Origin: DATCTV01 sp964400685 | GTDB taxonomy: Bacteria; Desulfobacterota; Desulfomonilia; UBA1062 | DNA length: 64,000 nt | Direction of reading: 5' to 3' | Assembly: GCA_964400685.1 (NCBI GenBank) | Contig: CAYNVT010000003.1 | Span: 11,517 to 75,516, forward strand | Shown here: positions 36,829-45,394 of the stretch, piece by piece | Layout of the letters: each line of letters opens with the position of its first letter | How positions within the stretch are numbered: the first letter of the stretch is position 1 | Notes under the pieces: model-generated | Seen by the model: only the letters and a program-made list of their open reading frames with translations | Told to the model about the DNA's origin: nothing | Databases searched by the model: none | Position numbers and translations under genes: made by a program

Positions 36829-38502
36829 ATGACACAGATGATACCGGGCGGCCATCTGGTTGCCAAATATCTCAGAGAGATCGAAAATATTGATACGGTG
36901 TTCGCCCTTTCCGGCGGACATATCGAACAGATTCTGGACGGGTTCACCGAATACAGGCTCCGCACCATCGACGTTCGCCACGAGCAGGCTGCGGCCATGA
37001 TGGCCGAAGCATGGTCGCTGTATACGGGCAAAACCGGTGTGTGCCTTGTAACTGCCGGGCCGGGATTCACGAACGCGATAACCGGCATTGCAAACGCATG
37101 CCTGGATAACGCCCCTCTTGTGGTGCTGTGCGGAAAGCACCCGCTCAGGGACGACCTTAAGGGCGCGCTGCAGGAGATTAACCAGCTCGACATCGTAAAG
37201 CCGATAGTGAAATGGTGCGCCACCTGCTACGAGACAAAGCGCATTCCCGAATACCTTGCCATGGCGTTCAGGCATGCAGAGGAGGGAAGGCCCGGTCCGG
37301 TATTCCTGGAGCTGCCGCCCGACATACTGAATGTCAAAATAGCGCTAAAGGACATATTCATGCCCCCGCACAAAGTGAGGAAGTTTTCCGTGCGTCCGGA
37401 TGATTCTGCTATAAGGGAAGCGGCCGAAATCATAGATAAGGCTAAGAGGCCTTTGTTCCTGGGCGGTAGCGGGCTCAGGTTCAGTAATGCCTCGGACGCG
37501 CTGGGGCGTTTCATCGACAGGACCGGCATGCCTTTCATCATCATGAACTTCGGGCGGGGCGAACTGCCCGACAGCCACCCGCTTTCGATTTGGGATGTGG
37601 GGAATACAGGGCTTATGCTGGGCCTCGGCCAGGCCGACGTACTCGTGGCGACAGGTGTACGCTTCAACTGGCTTCTCCAGTCAGGCCAGGTCATTCCGCC
37701 CAATGTCAAGGTAGTGCGCATCGACATCGATCCGATAGAGATCGACCGCAACCGCCAGGCCGATGTCGGCCTCGTGGGCGATGCCGCATCTGTCCTTGAC
37801 CAGCTGGCGCGGACGGTAAAAAAGAAGAACCACGATTCGTGGGTCTCTGACCTGCGTGCGGCGAGCCATGCATTCATAGAAAGCGAGCTCAAGCTGCGCA
37901 ATGCACCGTCCGATCCCATTCATCCCATACGCCTGGTTTCGCAGATTCAGAAGGCCGTCGGCGAGGACGCGATCTATATGGCAGACGGCGGCGACACGGT
38001 ATATTTCGGTCTGGTCGGGTTTACGTCAAAGAACAAGGCCGGCGTTATCGGGACTGCATCAGGCCTGCTCGGATGCCTCGGCACGGGCATCCCGTTCGCG
38101 ATTGGGGCCAAGGTCGCCAACCCTGACAAGAAGGTCGTGCTGCTTAACGGCGACGGCTCGTTCGGTTTCAACGCCATGGAATTCGATACTGCGGTGAGGC
38201 ACAACATACCCATAGTTTGCGTGGTAAACAATGACTGCGCCTGGGGCATGATAAAGCACAGCCAGGAGCTTTCCATAGGCAGCGATCGCCTCATCTGCTC
38301 GGAGCTGGGCGCAAGGCATTACGAGAAGATGGTCGAGGGACTTGGCGGCTACGGCGAGTTCGTCACGAAAGACGAGGACATCATCCCCGCCATAGAGCGC
38401 GCATTCAAATCCGGCAAGCCCGCCTGCATAAACGTGATGACTGACCCGACGGCAACGAGCCCTGCCACGCCTCTATTCTACCAGTCGCTCAAGATGGGGT
38501 GA
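36829..38502 (+). CDS. ThDP-dependent enzyme, acetolactate synthase/2-hydroxyacyl-CoA lyase group
   Basis: A 557-residue three-domain thiamine-diphosphate enzyme. The catalytic glutamate is in VRHEQAAAMMAEAW. The FAD/central-domain region and the C-terminal cofactor motif NGDGSFGFNAMEFDTAVRHN to VVNN (GDG to NN) are typical. It could be an IlvB-like carboligase, oxalyl-CoA decarboxylase or 2-hydroxyacyl-CoA lyase. No IlvN regulatory subunit or other branched-chain gene is near, which argues against biosynthetic acetolactate synthase. An excellent GAGGAGG site precedes ATG 36829. A zinc dehydrogenase starts 4 bp after its stop. Confidence 0.88.
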   Translation: MTQMIPGGHLVAKYLREIENIDTVFALSGGHIEQILDGFTEYRLRTIDVRHEQAAAMMAEAWSLYTGKTGVCLVTAGPGFTNAITGIANACLDNAPLVVLCGKHPLRDDLKGALQEINQLDIVKPIVKWCATCYETKRIPEYLAMAFRHAEEGRPGPVFLELPPDILNVKIALKDIFMPPHKVRKFSVRPDDSAIREAAEIIDKAKRPLFLGGSGLRFSNASDALGRFIDRTGMPFIIMNFGRGELPDSHPLSIWDVGNTGLMLGLGQADVLVATGVRFNWLLQSGQVIPPNVKVVRIDIDPIEIDRNRQADVGLVGDAASVLDQLARTVKKKNHDSWVSDLRAASHAFIESELKLRNAPSDPIHPIRLVSQIQKAVGEDAIYMADGGDTVYFGLVGFTSKNKAGVIGTASGLLGCLGTGIPFAIGAKVANPDKKVVLLNGDGSFGFNAMEFDTAVRHNIPIVCVVNNDCAWGMIKHSQELSIGSDRLICSELGARHYEKMVEGLGGYGEFVTKDEDIIPAIERAFKSGKPACINVMTDPTATSPATPLFYQSLKMG

Positions 38503-38506
38503 AATA

Positions 38507-39718
38507 TTGAAGGCGCTCGTATTCAGGGATTCCATACCGAGAATAATAGGCCTGAAACTGCTGGGCGGCCTGAAGCCCGATCTCTATTATAAAAGCCCGC
38601 TGTCTCTTCTTTCGCTTGAAGACGTTCAGGAGCCCGCGATCACATCGCCCGAATGGGCGAAGATAAAGGTGAAGCTCTGCGGCTTCTGCGGGAGCGACCT
38701 CAACCTCATGTTCCTGAGAGACTCTCTCATGGCATCTCCGTTCACCTCGTTCCCTTCAGTTATCGGCCATGAGCTTTGCGGCGAGGTCGTCGAAACTGGC
38801 GGCGAGGTCGATGTCTGTAAAAACGGAGACATCGTAACCGTTGAGCCCATGCTCGGCTGCAAAATACGAGGCATCACACCCGAGTGCCGCGCATGCCGGG
38901 CCGGACGACCCGGAAACTGTGAGAACCTCGCAGAAGGCAATCTGCCCCCCGGTATGTTCATGGGCATGTGCAGGGAAAGGGGAGGCGGTTTCGCCGAATA
39001 CATTCTGGCGCACAAGAGCCAGATTCATCTAGTGCCCGAAGGTGTAAGCGAGGAATCCGCGACTCTCACCGAGCCCCTGGCGGTTGCGCTTCAGGCCGTG
39101 CTGGACAACACCCCAAAGAACGATGAAAAGGTGCTCGTCATAGGGGGCGGAGTGATAGGAGCGATGATAGTGAAGGCCATTCGCGGGCTTGGCATAGCCT
39201 GCGATATAACCGTAATCGAACCCTCGCCGTTTGCTGCTGAGTATGTGAAGAAATCCGGGGCAGACAGGGTTACAGCCGAAGGGATACTGGAAACCGCGGA
39301 AAAGGTGACAGGCGCAAAATCATATAAACCGCTGATCGGCCAGCGCATTCTTCAGGGCGGGTTTGAGCGCGTATACGATACCGTGGGCCATTCTCCCACC
39401 CTTCAAGCATCGCTTATAGCAACGGCCGCCGGCGGAACCATAAGCCTCGTGGGTATAGGAAACAAGGTCACCTTCGACCCGACGCCGCTGTGGCTTAAGC
39501 TCCAGACCATTAAAGGCGTATATGCCTACGGTACGACCATGACAGAGGCGGGACCCAGGCATGTCTTCGAAATGGCGCTTGATCTGATCAAGGATGGGAA
39601 GGTATTTGTAGAGGACATGCTTACGCACAAGTTCCCGATCGAAAAATATCAGGATATGATTGAGGTCAATCTGTCCAAGGGGAAAAACAGGGCCATGAAA
39701 ACGGCCATCAAATTCTGA
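38507..39718 (+). CDS. Zinc-dependent medium-chain dehydrogenase
   Basis: A 403-residue MDR-family dehydrogenase. Catalytic zinc ligands are in GFCGSDLN and GHELCGEVVE. The structural zinc loop ECRACRAGRPGNCENL has the four cysteines at slightly altered spacing, and VIGGGVIGAMIVKAI binds NAD(P). Insertions make it longer than typical (about 345). The start is TTG 38507, 4 bp after the ThDP gene's stop, so the two are translationally linked. This suggests that an aldehyde/ketone or acyloin product of the ThDP enzyme is reduced or oxidised here. The substrate is not identifiable. Confidence 0.87.
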   Translation: MKALVFRDSIPRIIGLKLLGGLKPDLYYKSPLSLLSLEDVQEPAITSPEWAKIKVKLCGFCGSDLNLMFLRDSLMASPFTSFPSVIGHELCGEVVETGGEVDVCKNGDIVTVEPMLGCKIRGITPECRACRAGRPGNCENLAEGNLPPGMFMGMCRERGGGFAEYILAHKSQIHLVPEGVSEESATLTEPLAVALQAVLDNTPKNDEKVLVIGGGVIGAMIVKAIRGLGIACDITVIEPSPFAAEYVKKSGADRVTAEGILETAEKVTGAKSYKPLIGQRILQGGFERVYDTVGHSPTLQASLIATAAGGTISLVGIGNKVTFDPTPLWLKLQTIKGVYAYGTTMTEAGPRHVFEMALDLIKDGKVFVEDMLTHKFPIEKYQDMIEVNLSKGKNRAMKTAIKF

Positions 39719-39730
39719 GGTGAGGTGAGA

Positions 39731-42208
39731 ATGCCGGTAAAAATATTCGTTTCGTTCAGGTTCCACGGAAACTTCTACCATTCATACAGGGGCGATACGC
39801 CTGACGAACTGGGTTTCGGCAAGGATATCCGGATCATAAGAAAAATCATAAGTACCCTCGATGAACTTAATGCAGAAGGCATTCCCGTCCGGGGCGCCTG
39901 GGATTTCGAAAACTATTTCTCGCTGGAAAAGATCATGCCCGCCCATTGTCCTGACATTATCGACAGCCTCAAGCGCAGGGCCGCTTCGCATATGGATGAG
40001 ATTGAATACATGTCCTACAACAACGGGCTTGTTTCGGCCAGCACTGCCGCAGAGTTCGACGCGGCAATAGGCCGGGCGATAACGAACCCCGAAGGCTCGG
40101 GCCTCAGGGACATGTTCGGCGAGAATGTCAGACCCATAGTCAGGCCTCAGGAGATGATGTATACGCCCTCGCACATAGGGCTTTATCCGAAGTACGGTAT
40201 CAACACCATCAGCCTTTTCTATTCCTCGATACCGTTCAACTGCTTCAGCTGTTTCGTGCCGCCGCTAGACCTCGTTCAGAGACACAACCCCCTTAAGTTC
40301 ACATATCCCGGAGTCGATGGCGAGATGACGCTTTTGCCATGCTACAATGCCGGAGACCTTATCGACAATCTGGGGCTTAAAAACTGGGTCAAATCGCTGA
40401 GGAAAAAACAGCTTGTCCTGAAAGAGCCGAAGGACCTTCTTCTTATAATCGACATGGATGCCGACGATGATTTCTGGTTCGGTTTTGACGTGCCCGTGCT
40501 TAAAAATGTGATGGCTATGGCCCGCGGCCTGGACGGCATAGTCAGAAGCATAAGCGGTCTAGATTATGTCGAGTTCACGACACCCGGGCTTTACCTTGAA
40601 ACGCATGCAGCAGCCGGCAGCGTCTCGTTCGGCCAGGATACGGCCGACGGCAGCTTTGACGGGCTTTCAAGCTGGGCGGAAAAATGGGACAACCACGCAC
40701 TATGGACAGGCATAGAACGATCGAGAATTCTCGAGCTTCAGGCAAGGCACCTTGCAGGTATTGCCGGGCTTGACGGCATGTCCGGAAAAATCGGAAAATA
40801 CCTGGCCGAGTCGTTCGACGCGCGCATAAAGGCCCTTTCGACGACACATTTCGGCATGGCAGCCCCGATCATGAACCTTACCCGCCTGAAGACCGCCTCA
40901 AGCCTTGTCTGGACTGCGGTCAGCTCTGCTGCGGACGCTTTTAATGAAGCCTTACTTACAGCCCCTAAACCGGAAGATAACACGTTCATGATTTCGGATT
41001 ATTTAAGAGGCATATCGTGCGGGTCTACAGTCTATGAAGCAAGGCCCTCAAAGGCGCTCATCAAAGTCCCGGTAAATATTGAGACCGGGCATCTTACCTG
41101 CGAAGGCGCTGAAATACCGTCAGCAGTGCATGACGGGCACCTCTACTTTGTCGAGAGAATGGAAATGCTCGGGAAAAAATCATATGCGGTTTCAGAGGGC
41201 AAATCCGTGTCGGCTCCTGAAATTCCTGTAACAGTAAATGATGAAGTAATGGACAACGGCCTCATAAAAATAGGCTTTGACGCCCTGGGAAATGTGAGCA
41301 GCATCAAGGCCGAAGGCCGTGAAATATCGCCGGGCCTCTTTATGAACAGCGGCGTCACATATGACGGAAAGCGCCTCAATGTGGATTCGTGGAGCATCTC
41401 ATCCTCCGGTTCAATGGGCGTTATAGGCGTAAAGAAGATGGCAGGCAGCCTGGTCTTCGATGCCGACGGGCTAAAGCATGTGGAATTCGAGCGCGAGATA
41501 ATCATCGCCTCTGGCCTGCCGTACATCTATCTCAATATGACGGTTCGCTATCCGAAGACTCCAGATAAAGGCTATGACAGGGGCAAGGCCCAAAGGCTCC
41601 AGCAGGCATGGGACGCCAGGTGGCTCGAGGTCATGCCCTGCGAGATAACGCCCTCGCTTTACGGCAGAAGCGGAACACCGCTTAAAGTGATAAAGCACAA
41701 CTATTTCGGGCAAGTGAGTTCATATGAACTGAACTACGGCGTTTGCTCGAATAATCCTGAAAACGACTCGTTCAACAACCATATAACAAACGCCTGGATC
41801 GCGGTATCGGACAGAACAGACGGTGTCCTTCTTGCCCAGAGCGCAGATGTGTCGAGCTGTTTCGCATTCTGTCCAATGCGGACAAGGCTGGAACAGGGAA
41901 GGACAAAGATTTTTTTAAACCCGTTCGGCAGCTACTGGGGCAAACAGTGGAACTACCCGACAGCAAAGACAGGCCTTGGCAAGTTTGTCACCATACAGGC
42001 CTCTGCTGCTGACCATATCAAGCCTTATGCGCCATCGTACAACGGCCGTGTGCAGAAGTTCTCGCTCATGATAGCACCTTTTGCGGGGGATATGCCGCCG
42101 GAGGAGATGAGGAATGATGCCCTCGCATTCAGCTATCCGTATATCATCCTGTCAGGGACGGCGAAAGTAGGGGTACCGGCGCACAGGAGCTGGGATTACA
42201 GGGCGTGA
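39731..42208 (+). CDS. GH38/GH57-superfamily glycosidase (alpha-mannosidase-like)
   Basis: An 825-residue protein. The N-terminal 350 residues look like the beta/alpha-barrel shared by families 38 and 57 (FRFHGNFYHSYRGDTP, GAWDFENYFS, PQEMMYTPSHIGLYPKYG). The second half is the large beta-sandwich of alpha-mannosidases (DNGLIKIGFDALGNVSSIKAEGREISPGL, YIYLNMTVRYPKT). I cannot assign nucleophile and acid/base with confidence; D and E residues in the first two motifs are candidates. There is no signal peptide. It follows the zinc dehydrogenase by 12 bp, so it belongs to the same run. ATG 39731 is preferred over GTG 39725. Confidence 0.65.
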   Translation: MPVKIFVSFRFHGNFYHSYRGDTPDELGFGKDIRIIRKIISTLDELNAEGIPVRGAWDFENYFSLEKIMPAHCPDIIDSLKRRAASHMDEIEYMSYNNGLVSASTAAEFDAAIGRAITNPEGSGLRDMFGENVRPIVRPQEMMYTPSHIGLYPKYGINTISLFYSSIPFNCFSCFVPPLDLVQRHNPLKFTYPGVDGEMTLLPCYNAGDLIDNLGLKNWVKSLRKKQLVLKEPKDLLLIIDMDADDDFWFGFDVPVLKNVMAMARGLDGIVRSISGLDYVEFTTPGLYLETHAAAGSVSFGQDTADGSFDGLSSWAEKWDNHALWTGIERSRILELQARHLAGIAGLDGMSGKIGKYLAESFDARIKALSTTHFGMAAPIMNLTRLKTASSLVWTAVSSAADAFNEALLTAPKPEDNTFMISDYLRGISCGSTVYEARPSKALIKVPVNIETGHLTCEGAEIPSAVHDGHLYFVERMEMLGKKSYAVSEGKSVSAPEIPVTVNDEVMDNGLIKIGFDALGNVSSIKAEGREISPGLFMNSGVTYDGKRLNVDSWSISSSGSMGVIGVKKMAGSLVFDADGLKHVEFEREIIIASGLPYIYLNMTVRYPKTPDKGYDRGKAQRLQQAWDARWLEVMPCEITPSLYGRSGTPLKVIKHNYFGQVSSYELNYGVCSNNPENDSFNNHITNAWIAVSDRTDGVLLAQSADVSSCFAFCPMRTRLEQGRTKIFLNPFGSYWGKQWNYPTAKTGLGKFVTIQASAADHIKPYAPSYNGRVQKFSLMIAPFAGDMPPEEMRNDALAFSYPYIILSGTAKVGVPAHRSWDYRA

Positions 42209-42319
42209 TAACTTTGCATCTCTGCGTCACTCCTAGTCTCAAGGTTGCGGCATACGTCTTTAGTATGCCTCACCTTTCGACATCGTCGTTCCTTGACATG
42301 CTTTGTTCTGACGCCCTGT
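42198..42319. repeat. Structured intergenic palindromic element (copy 2, inverted)
   Basis: Arms ACAGGGCGT (42198-42206) and ACGCCCTGT (42311-42319) pair perfectly. Inside are GCGTCA/TGACGC (42224-42229, 42309-42314) and hairpin GGCATAC/GTATGCC (42249-42269, 7-base loop). Read on the minus strand it has AAGGAACG, 12 nt, GGTGAGG and then a hairpin, the same order as the element at 5226-5336. The left arm covers the stop codon of the glycosidase gene. Confidence 0.6.
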
Positions 42320-42522
42320 GAGCACGGGGTGGGTCGACTATGATAACACTAAAAGAAGTCCTTCTTTCCGTATTTTATGCTATAAACCATAATTAAGTGG
42401 AAACGTCGTTCATCTATAGGAGGTGATATGACTGATTATTTTCAAAATCTCACACTGTTTGGCAGTAAAATATTATCTTCAAAAATTTATTCCAGTAAAC
42501 TAAGATAGGATATTGTATTATA
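42209..42522. other. Intergenic stretch at the left edge of the AT-rich island
   Basis: Of its 314 bp the first 110 hold the palindromic element. Base composition turns AT-rich from about 42340. A 26-codon ORF with a perfect ribosome site fills 42428-42508. CCTTGACATGCT at 42291-42302 recurs exactly at 43726-43737. Confidence 0.6.
42428..42508 (+). CDS. 26-codon ORF with perfect Shine-Dalgarno, leader-like
   Basis: MTDYFQNLTLFGSKILSSKI and six more residues, ending TAG at 42508. AGGAGGTGAT (42418-42427), fully complementary to the usual 16S 3' end, immediately precedes ATG 42428. The next gene starts 14 bp later without any ribosome site of its own, so this ORF may drive its translation by coupling or act as a leader. 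It may also be the degraded start of a gene. Confidence 0.5.
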   Translation: MTDYFQNLTLFGSKILSSKIYSSKLR

Positions 42523-43581
42523 ATGAATGAACATGAGTTAATCGAACGCATATACAATCATGTAGAATCATGTGAAATCGATAAGGCAACTATTGCTTGT
42601 CTCCGACTTGCTCGAAAGGTTGGTGATTCTTTTAATACGATCGCATTTCTTCGTGAACTCTTCCCAGACAAAGATCAATTTCAAGCCGCGTTTTTTGAAG
42701 AGTTGAAGGATCTTAATAAGGAAGCGAAGCAATTCTTATGGGAAAAAACTTTGGATCATTGGATTAATGAGAGAAGCTTAGACTACAAACTTAACACAAA
42801 AAATCATGAAGAACAAAAAGTCATTGCAATGGGCGTCGGTGAATTAATTCGGGAAGTGGAGCAAATGGAGAAAGCTATTGATGATCTAACACTACCCAAA
42901 GGAATGGGTGAATTTGATACAGCAGCATTTACTGATCGAAATATTGAACTTAAGGGTCAAGCTCGACAGAAGATAAGGGCATGCAATACTATCCTAGAGC
43001 GAATTAGAACAAGGTGCTTAAACTATGCCACAAGAATTGAGCGGCAATTGACTGCTGCAAAAACAGCATCTGATTTCATGGCTAGTCTTGAGAATGATGT
43101 ACATAATTATTATGCTGAGCGTTGTGAGTTAGTATATCAGAGACTACGCAAAGCTGCTAGCTTGATAGGATCTGAAGAAACAGAAGATCACGCTTTATTA
43201 CTTACATCGATACGTAGGGCTGTAAAAGCGGTTGCAGATTATCATTTTCCACCCAGGTCTGAACTTGTAGTATGTGACGACGGACAGAATCGTCAACTTG
43301 GAGAAGAGCAATATTTAAACCGGTTGCAAGAGTTCTGCTACACAGTCATTTCATCAAGTACCTCTGGCAAATTATTACGTGAAGAAGTAGATCATTTAGT
43401 TGCCTTTGTTCGCAGATTAAACGAAGTTGCATCCAAGGGTGTTCACGCTGAAGTTAGTGGCCTCGAAGCAAAACAGGGTTTGCTTGGTTTATACATGTTT
43501 CTGTCAAACTTGATTGCCAAATTGGAGCATAAGCAGGGAGACCAAAAAAATAGCAAACAAATAGAGGATGCTGATAAATAA
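42523..43581 (+). CDS. Unrecognised AT-rich gene, possible HEPN/Abi-like protein
   Basis: A 352-residue soluble, mostly helical protein I do not recognise overall. The last 60 residues, LLREEVDHLVAFVRRLNEVASKG and VHAEVSGLEAKQGLLGLYMF, recall the C-terminal LN-x-LASKGVHA-x-V-x-x-x-EA segment seen in abortive-infection/HEPN-associated bacterial proteins, so a phage-defence role is possible but unproven. The centre contains a long charged helix (RQKIRACNTILERIRTRCLNYATRIERQL). Codon use is much more A/T-ending than in neighbours (21 G+C in 42541-42600, against 30 in 41641-41700). It has no Shine-Dalgarno site; the 26-codon ORF just upstream does. Confidence 0.65.
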   Translation: MNEHELIERIYNHVESCEIDKATIACLRLARKVGDSFNTIAFLRELFPDKDQFQAAFFEELKDLNKEAKQFLWEKTLDHWINERSLDYKLNTKNHEEQKVIAMGVGELIREVEQMEKAIDDLTLPKGMGEFDTAAFTDRNIELKGQARQKIRACNTILERIRTRCLNYATRIERQLTAAKTASDFMASLENDVHNYYAERCELVYQRLRKAASLIGSEETEDHALLLTSIRRAVKAVADYHFPPRSELVVCDDGQNRQLGEEQYLNRLQEFCYTVISSSTSGKLLREEVDHLVAFVRRLNEVASKGVHAEVSGLEAKQGLLGLYMFLSNLIAKLEHKQGDQKNSKQIEDADK

Positions 43582-43592
43582 ACCTTTATGGA

Positions 43593-43606
43593 GACATATC
43601 AGGGAC
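43593..43606 (+). repeat. 14-bp direct repeat, left copy
   Basis: GACATATCAGGGAC, identical at 45200-45213, so the pair flanks the secreted-protein gene. The pattern (tract ending in GGGAC) is like the short intergenic motifs near RAYT-type transposase remnants, a loose comparison. Confidence 0.55.
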
Positions 43607-43643
43607 ACCCTATATAGTTAGTGAAGCACATCGGGGACTCTGA

Positions 43644-43857
43644 TGAAAAAATGAGTTGCTTCATCATTAAATCATGAACATTCCCCAAGTTCCCAAGATA
43701 TAACCTCATAGTATACCTTCCGATACCTTGACATGCTCTTACGCTGACATATACTGTAATATAATTTAAACATGTTAAAGCTTTAATGTCTTTATTTGAA
43801 AATGCATATCAGAGTCGCTTGTGAAAAAATGAATTGCTTTGATAATAAATTATGAAC
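43644..43857 (+). repeat. Pair of diverged ~37-bp direct repeats
   Basis: The segment at about 43644-43679 (GAAAAAATGAGTTGCTTC to ATCATGAAC) and that at about 43822-43856 (GAAAAAATGAATTGCTTT to TTATGAAC) match at most positions, 178 bp apart. Each contains a short Met start without a continuing frame. Confidence 0.5.
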
Positions 43858-43927
43858 GCCAACAAATGCCCGCAAATTCCATTGTTTGGTCGTTCTGGAA
43901 AATACATCACTCTTTTAGGAGGTAAAC

Positions 43928-45130
43928 ATGAAAATTCAAGTACTTAAAAATGTTTTTGTTCAGCTTCCTGTTATAGTGATCGTTGTATGTTTGGTGGTAT
44001 GTCCGGCAATAGCAGCCACAGAGAATGTTGCACAAGAGCAGATAAAAGCTCAATATGAGTATGAAGCCGCAATGGAAAAATTAAAAGCTGACATTGCCGA
44101 GTCTAAGAAAGTGCAAGCAGAAGCAGAAAGGGATAGTATTCTTGCACAATTACCTCCAACAAAAACAGAAGCGCTGTCAGGCGATATAGATGCCCAGAAC
44201 TTTGGTGCCGCTGGTTTAATAGTAGCTGTCGATTTGGCCAAAAAAATGGCTCCATGTCTATGTGATGCTATTGGCCAAGGTCAAACCGTTTTGATTTATG
44301 ATGCAACAACAATCTCCGGAATAATATCCGCGCAGGTTCTCGACAATCAACTAGACTGGTTTCTATCTAAATTAAATGATGCTCTCAAAGATAAAAAGCA
44401 AACAACCCCAGTCACAGATGGGACAAAAGGTATTTCCCTTTCAATAGTGACGGGATTAGCAGTTGCTGCCGGGACTACAAAATCATTGGCTGACCTCACA
44501 TCATTGTTTAAGACGAATATTACTGTGAGCAAAACGGATTTCACAGGGGCAAAATCGTTATTTCTTACCTCAATGGCCAGCAGTTGCCCGGAAAAGATAA
44601 CCAGTTTGGGAGAAGGTTATGAAGGGGAGCTTGATACAGCTGAATTTGAGAAATTGAGAAAAAAATCAATGGATATTCAACAAAGCAAGGTCAAACTCGA
44701 AAACAAAATAACTGAAGTCAAAAAGCAGCTTGAAAAGGCGAATTCAAATCAGAAGATGTTATTGCAGAAAGAATTTGACGATCTATCGGCACTAGGCATT
44801 ATTGTAAACGAGTTCATTTCAATAATTAAGCCGTATGAAACAAGTGACAAATCGCCGCTGCCAATAGCTGCCAAATATCTTACACTCTCTAACCGATCGC
44901 TCAACTCATATATTTTGGATATTGACGTTAAGTTAGAAGGACTTACTATTCTCAAAAAAAACATTTTTACCGGACAGAAGTTGAGACTCAGTGCTACCGC
45001 TATAACTTGGTATCGTCTCTATGACAAATCAGGTAAAATCATCAAGGCTGGTGTTTCAAGAGAAATGGCGAAACCAGTTAAAGTGAATCTTTGCGGTAAT
45101 AAAGTTAATGATGATTTCTGGTCAAAATAA
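43928..45130 (+). CDS. Unrecognised secreted coiled-coil protein
   Basis: A 400-residue exported protein. A signal peptide (LPVIVIVVCLVVCPAIAA, cleavage after AIAA likely near residue 30) is followed by a charged helix (YEYEAAMEKLKADIAESKKVQAEAERD). A middle domain has GAAGLIVAVDLAKKMAPCLCDAIGQGQ, a second coiled coil runs at about residues 245-280 (RKKSMDIQQSKVKLENKITEVKKQL), and a beta-rich C-terminus ends LCGNKVNDDFW. I do not recognise a family. It is strongly AT-rich (18 G+C in 44641-44700). TTAGGAGG precedes ATG 43928. It is flanked by identical 14-bp repeats. Confidence 0.75.
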   Translation: MKIQVLKNVFVQLPVIVIVVCLVVCPAIAATENVAQEQIKAQYEYEAAMEKLKADIAESKKVQAEAERDSILAQLPPTKTEALSGDIDAQNFGAAGLIVAVDLAKKMAPCLCDAIGQGQTVLIYDATTISGIISAQVLDNQLDWFLSKLNDALKDKKQTTPVTDGTKGISLSIVTGLAVAAGTTKSLADLTSLFKTNITVSKTDFTGAKSLFLTSMASSCPEKITSLGEGYEGELDTAEFEKLRKKSMDIQQSKVKLENKITEVKKQLEKANSNQKMLLQKEFDDLSALGIIVNEFISIIKPYETSDKSPLPIAAKYLTLSNRSLNSYILDIDVKLEGLTILKKNIFTGQKLRLSATAITWYRLYDKSGKIIKAGVSREMAKPVKVNLCGNKVNDDFWSK

Positions 45131-45199
45131 GAATTGGGGTCACAGGGACGCTGATTGGAATATTAATATCTTAGCAAATTCCATTTACTATCAAGCCTG

Positions 45200-45213
45200 G
45201 ACATATCAGGGAC
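45200..45213 (+). repeat. 14-bp direct repeat, right copy
   Basis: GACATATCAGGGAC, identical to 43593-43606. Confidence 0.55.
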
Positions 45214-45362
45214 GCTGCTGCCCAAATAACTTATTAAGTCTTTTGCATAACTTTGGTTTCTAATATTTTGACTGGAGAGAAAAATCTTAACATGTTGTTA
45301 TAAATTGTTTTTATAGTCATGCTGTTCCACGAAATGACAACCTAAGCAGTTATACAAGAGTA

Positions 45363-45394
45363 TCAGTCATTGAGTAAAATTACTCAATGACTGA
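45363..45394. repeat. Perfect 14-bp inverted repeat
   Basis: TCAGTCATTGAGTA (45363-45376), loop AAAT, TACTCAATGACTGA (45381-45394). It is the longest perfect palindrome noticed in the window. Without a T-tract it is not a normal terminator; it could be a protein-binding site, a recombination site or an element end. Confidence 0.75.

Larger units (their letters stand above)
43582..43927. other. Intergenic AT-rich stretch with degenerate direct repeats
   Basis: This 346-bp gap carries no ORF of note. It holds GACATATCAGGGAC (43593-43606), the partial element copy CCTTGACATGCT (43726-43737), and two related 37-bp segments. The only other signal is TTAGGAGG just before the next gene. Confidence 0.6.

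Noticed and set aside
37227..37919. 230-codon antisense frame in the ThDP gene
   Set aside because: It lies opposite conserved ThDP enzyme sequence and has low-complexity Ser/Arg content.
36829..38502. Biosynthetic acetolactate synthase (ilvB)
   Set aside because: No regulatory subunit, ilvC or leu genes nearby and the neighbours point to a catabolic set; family kept broad.
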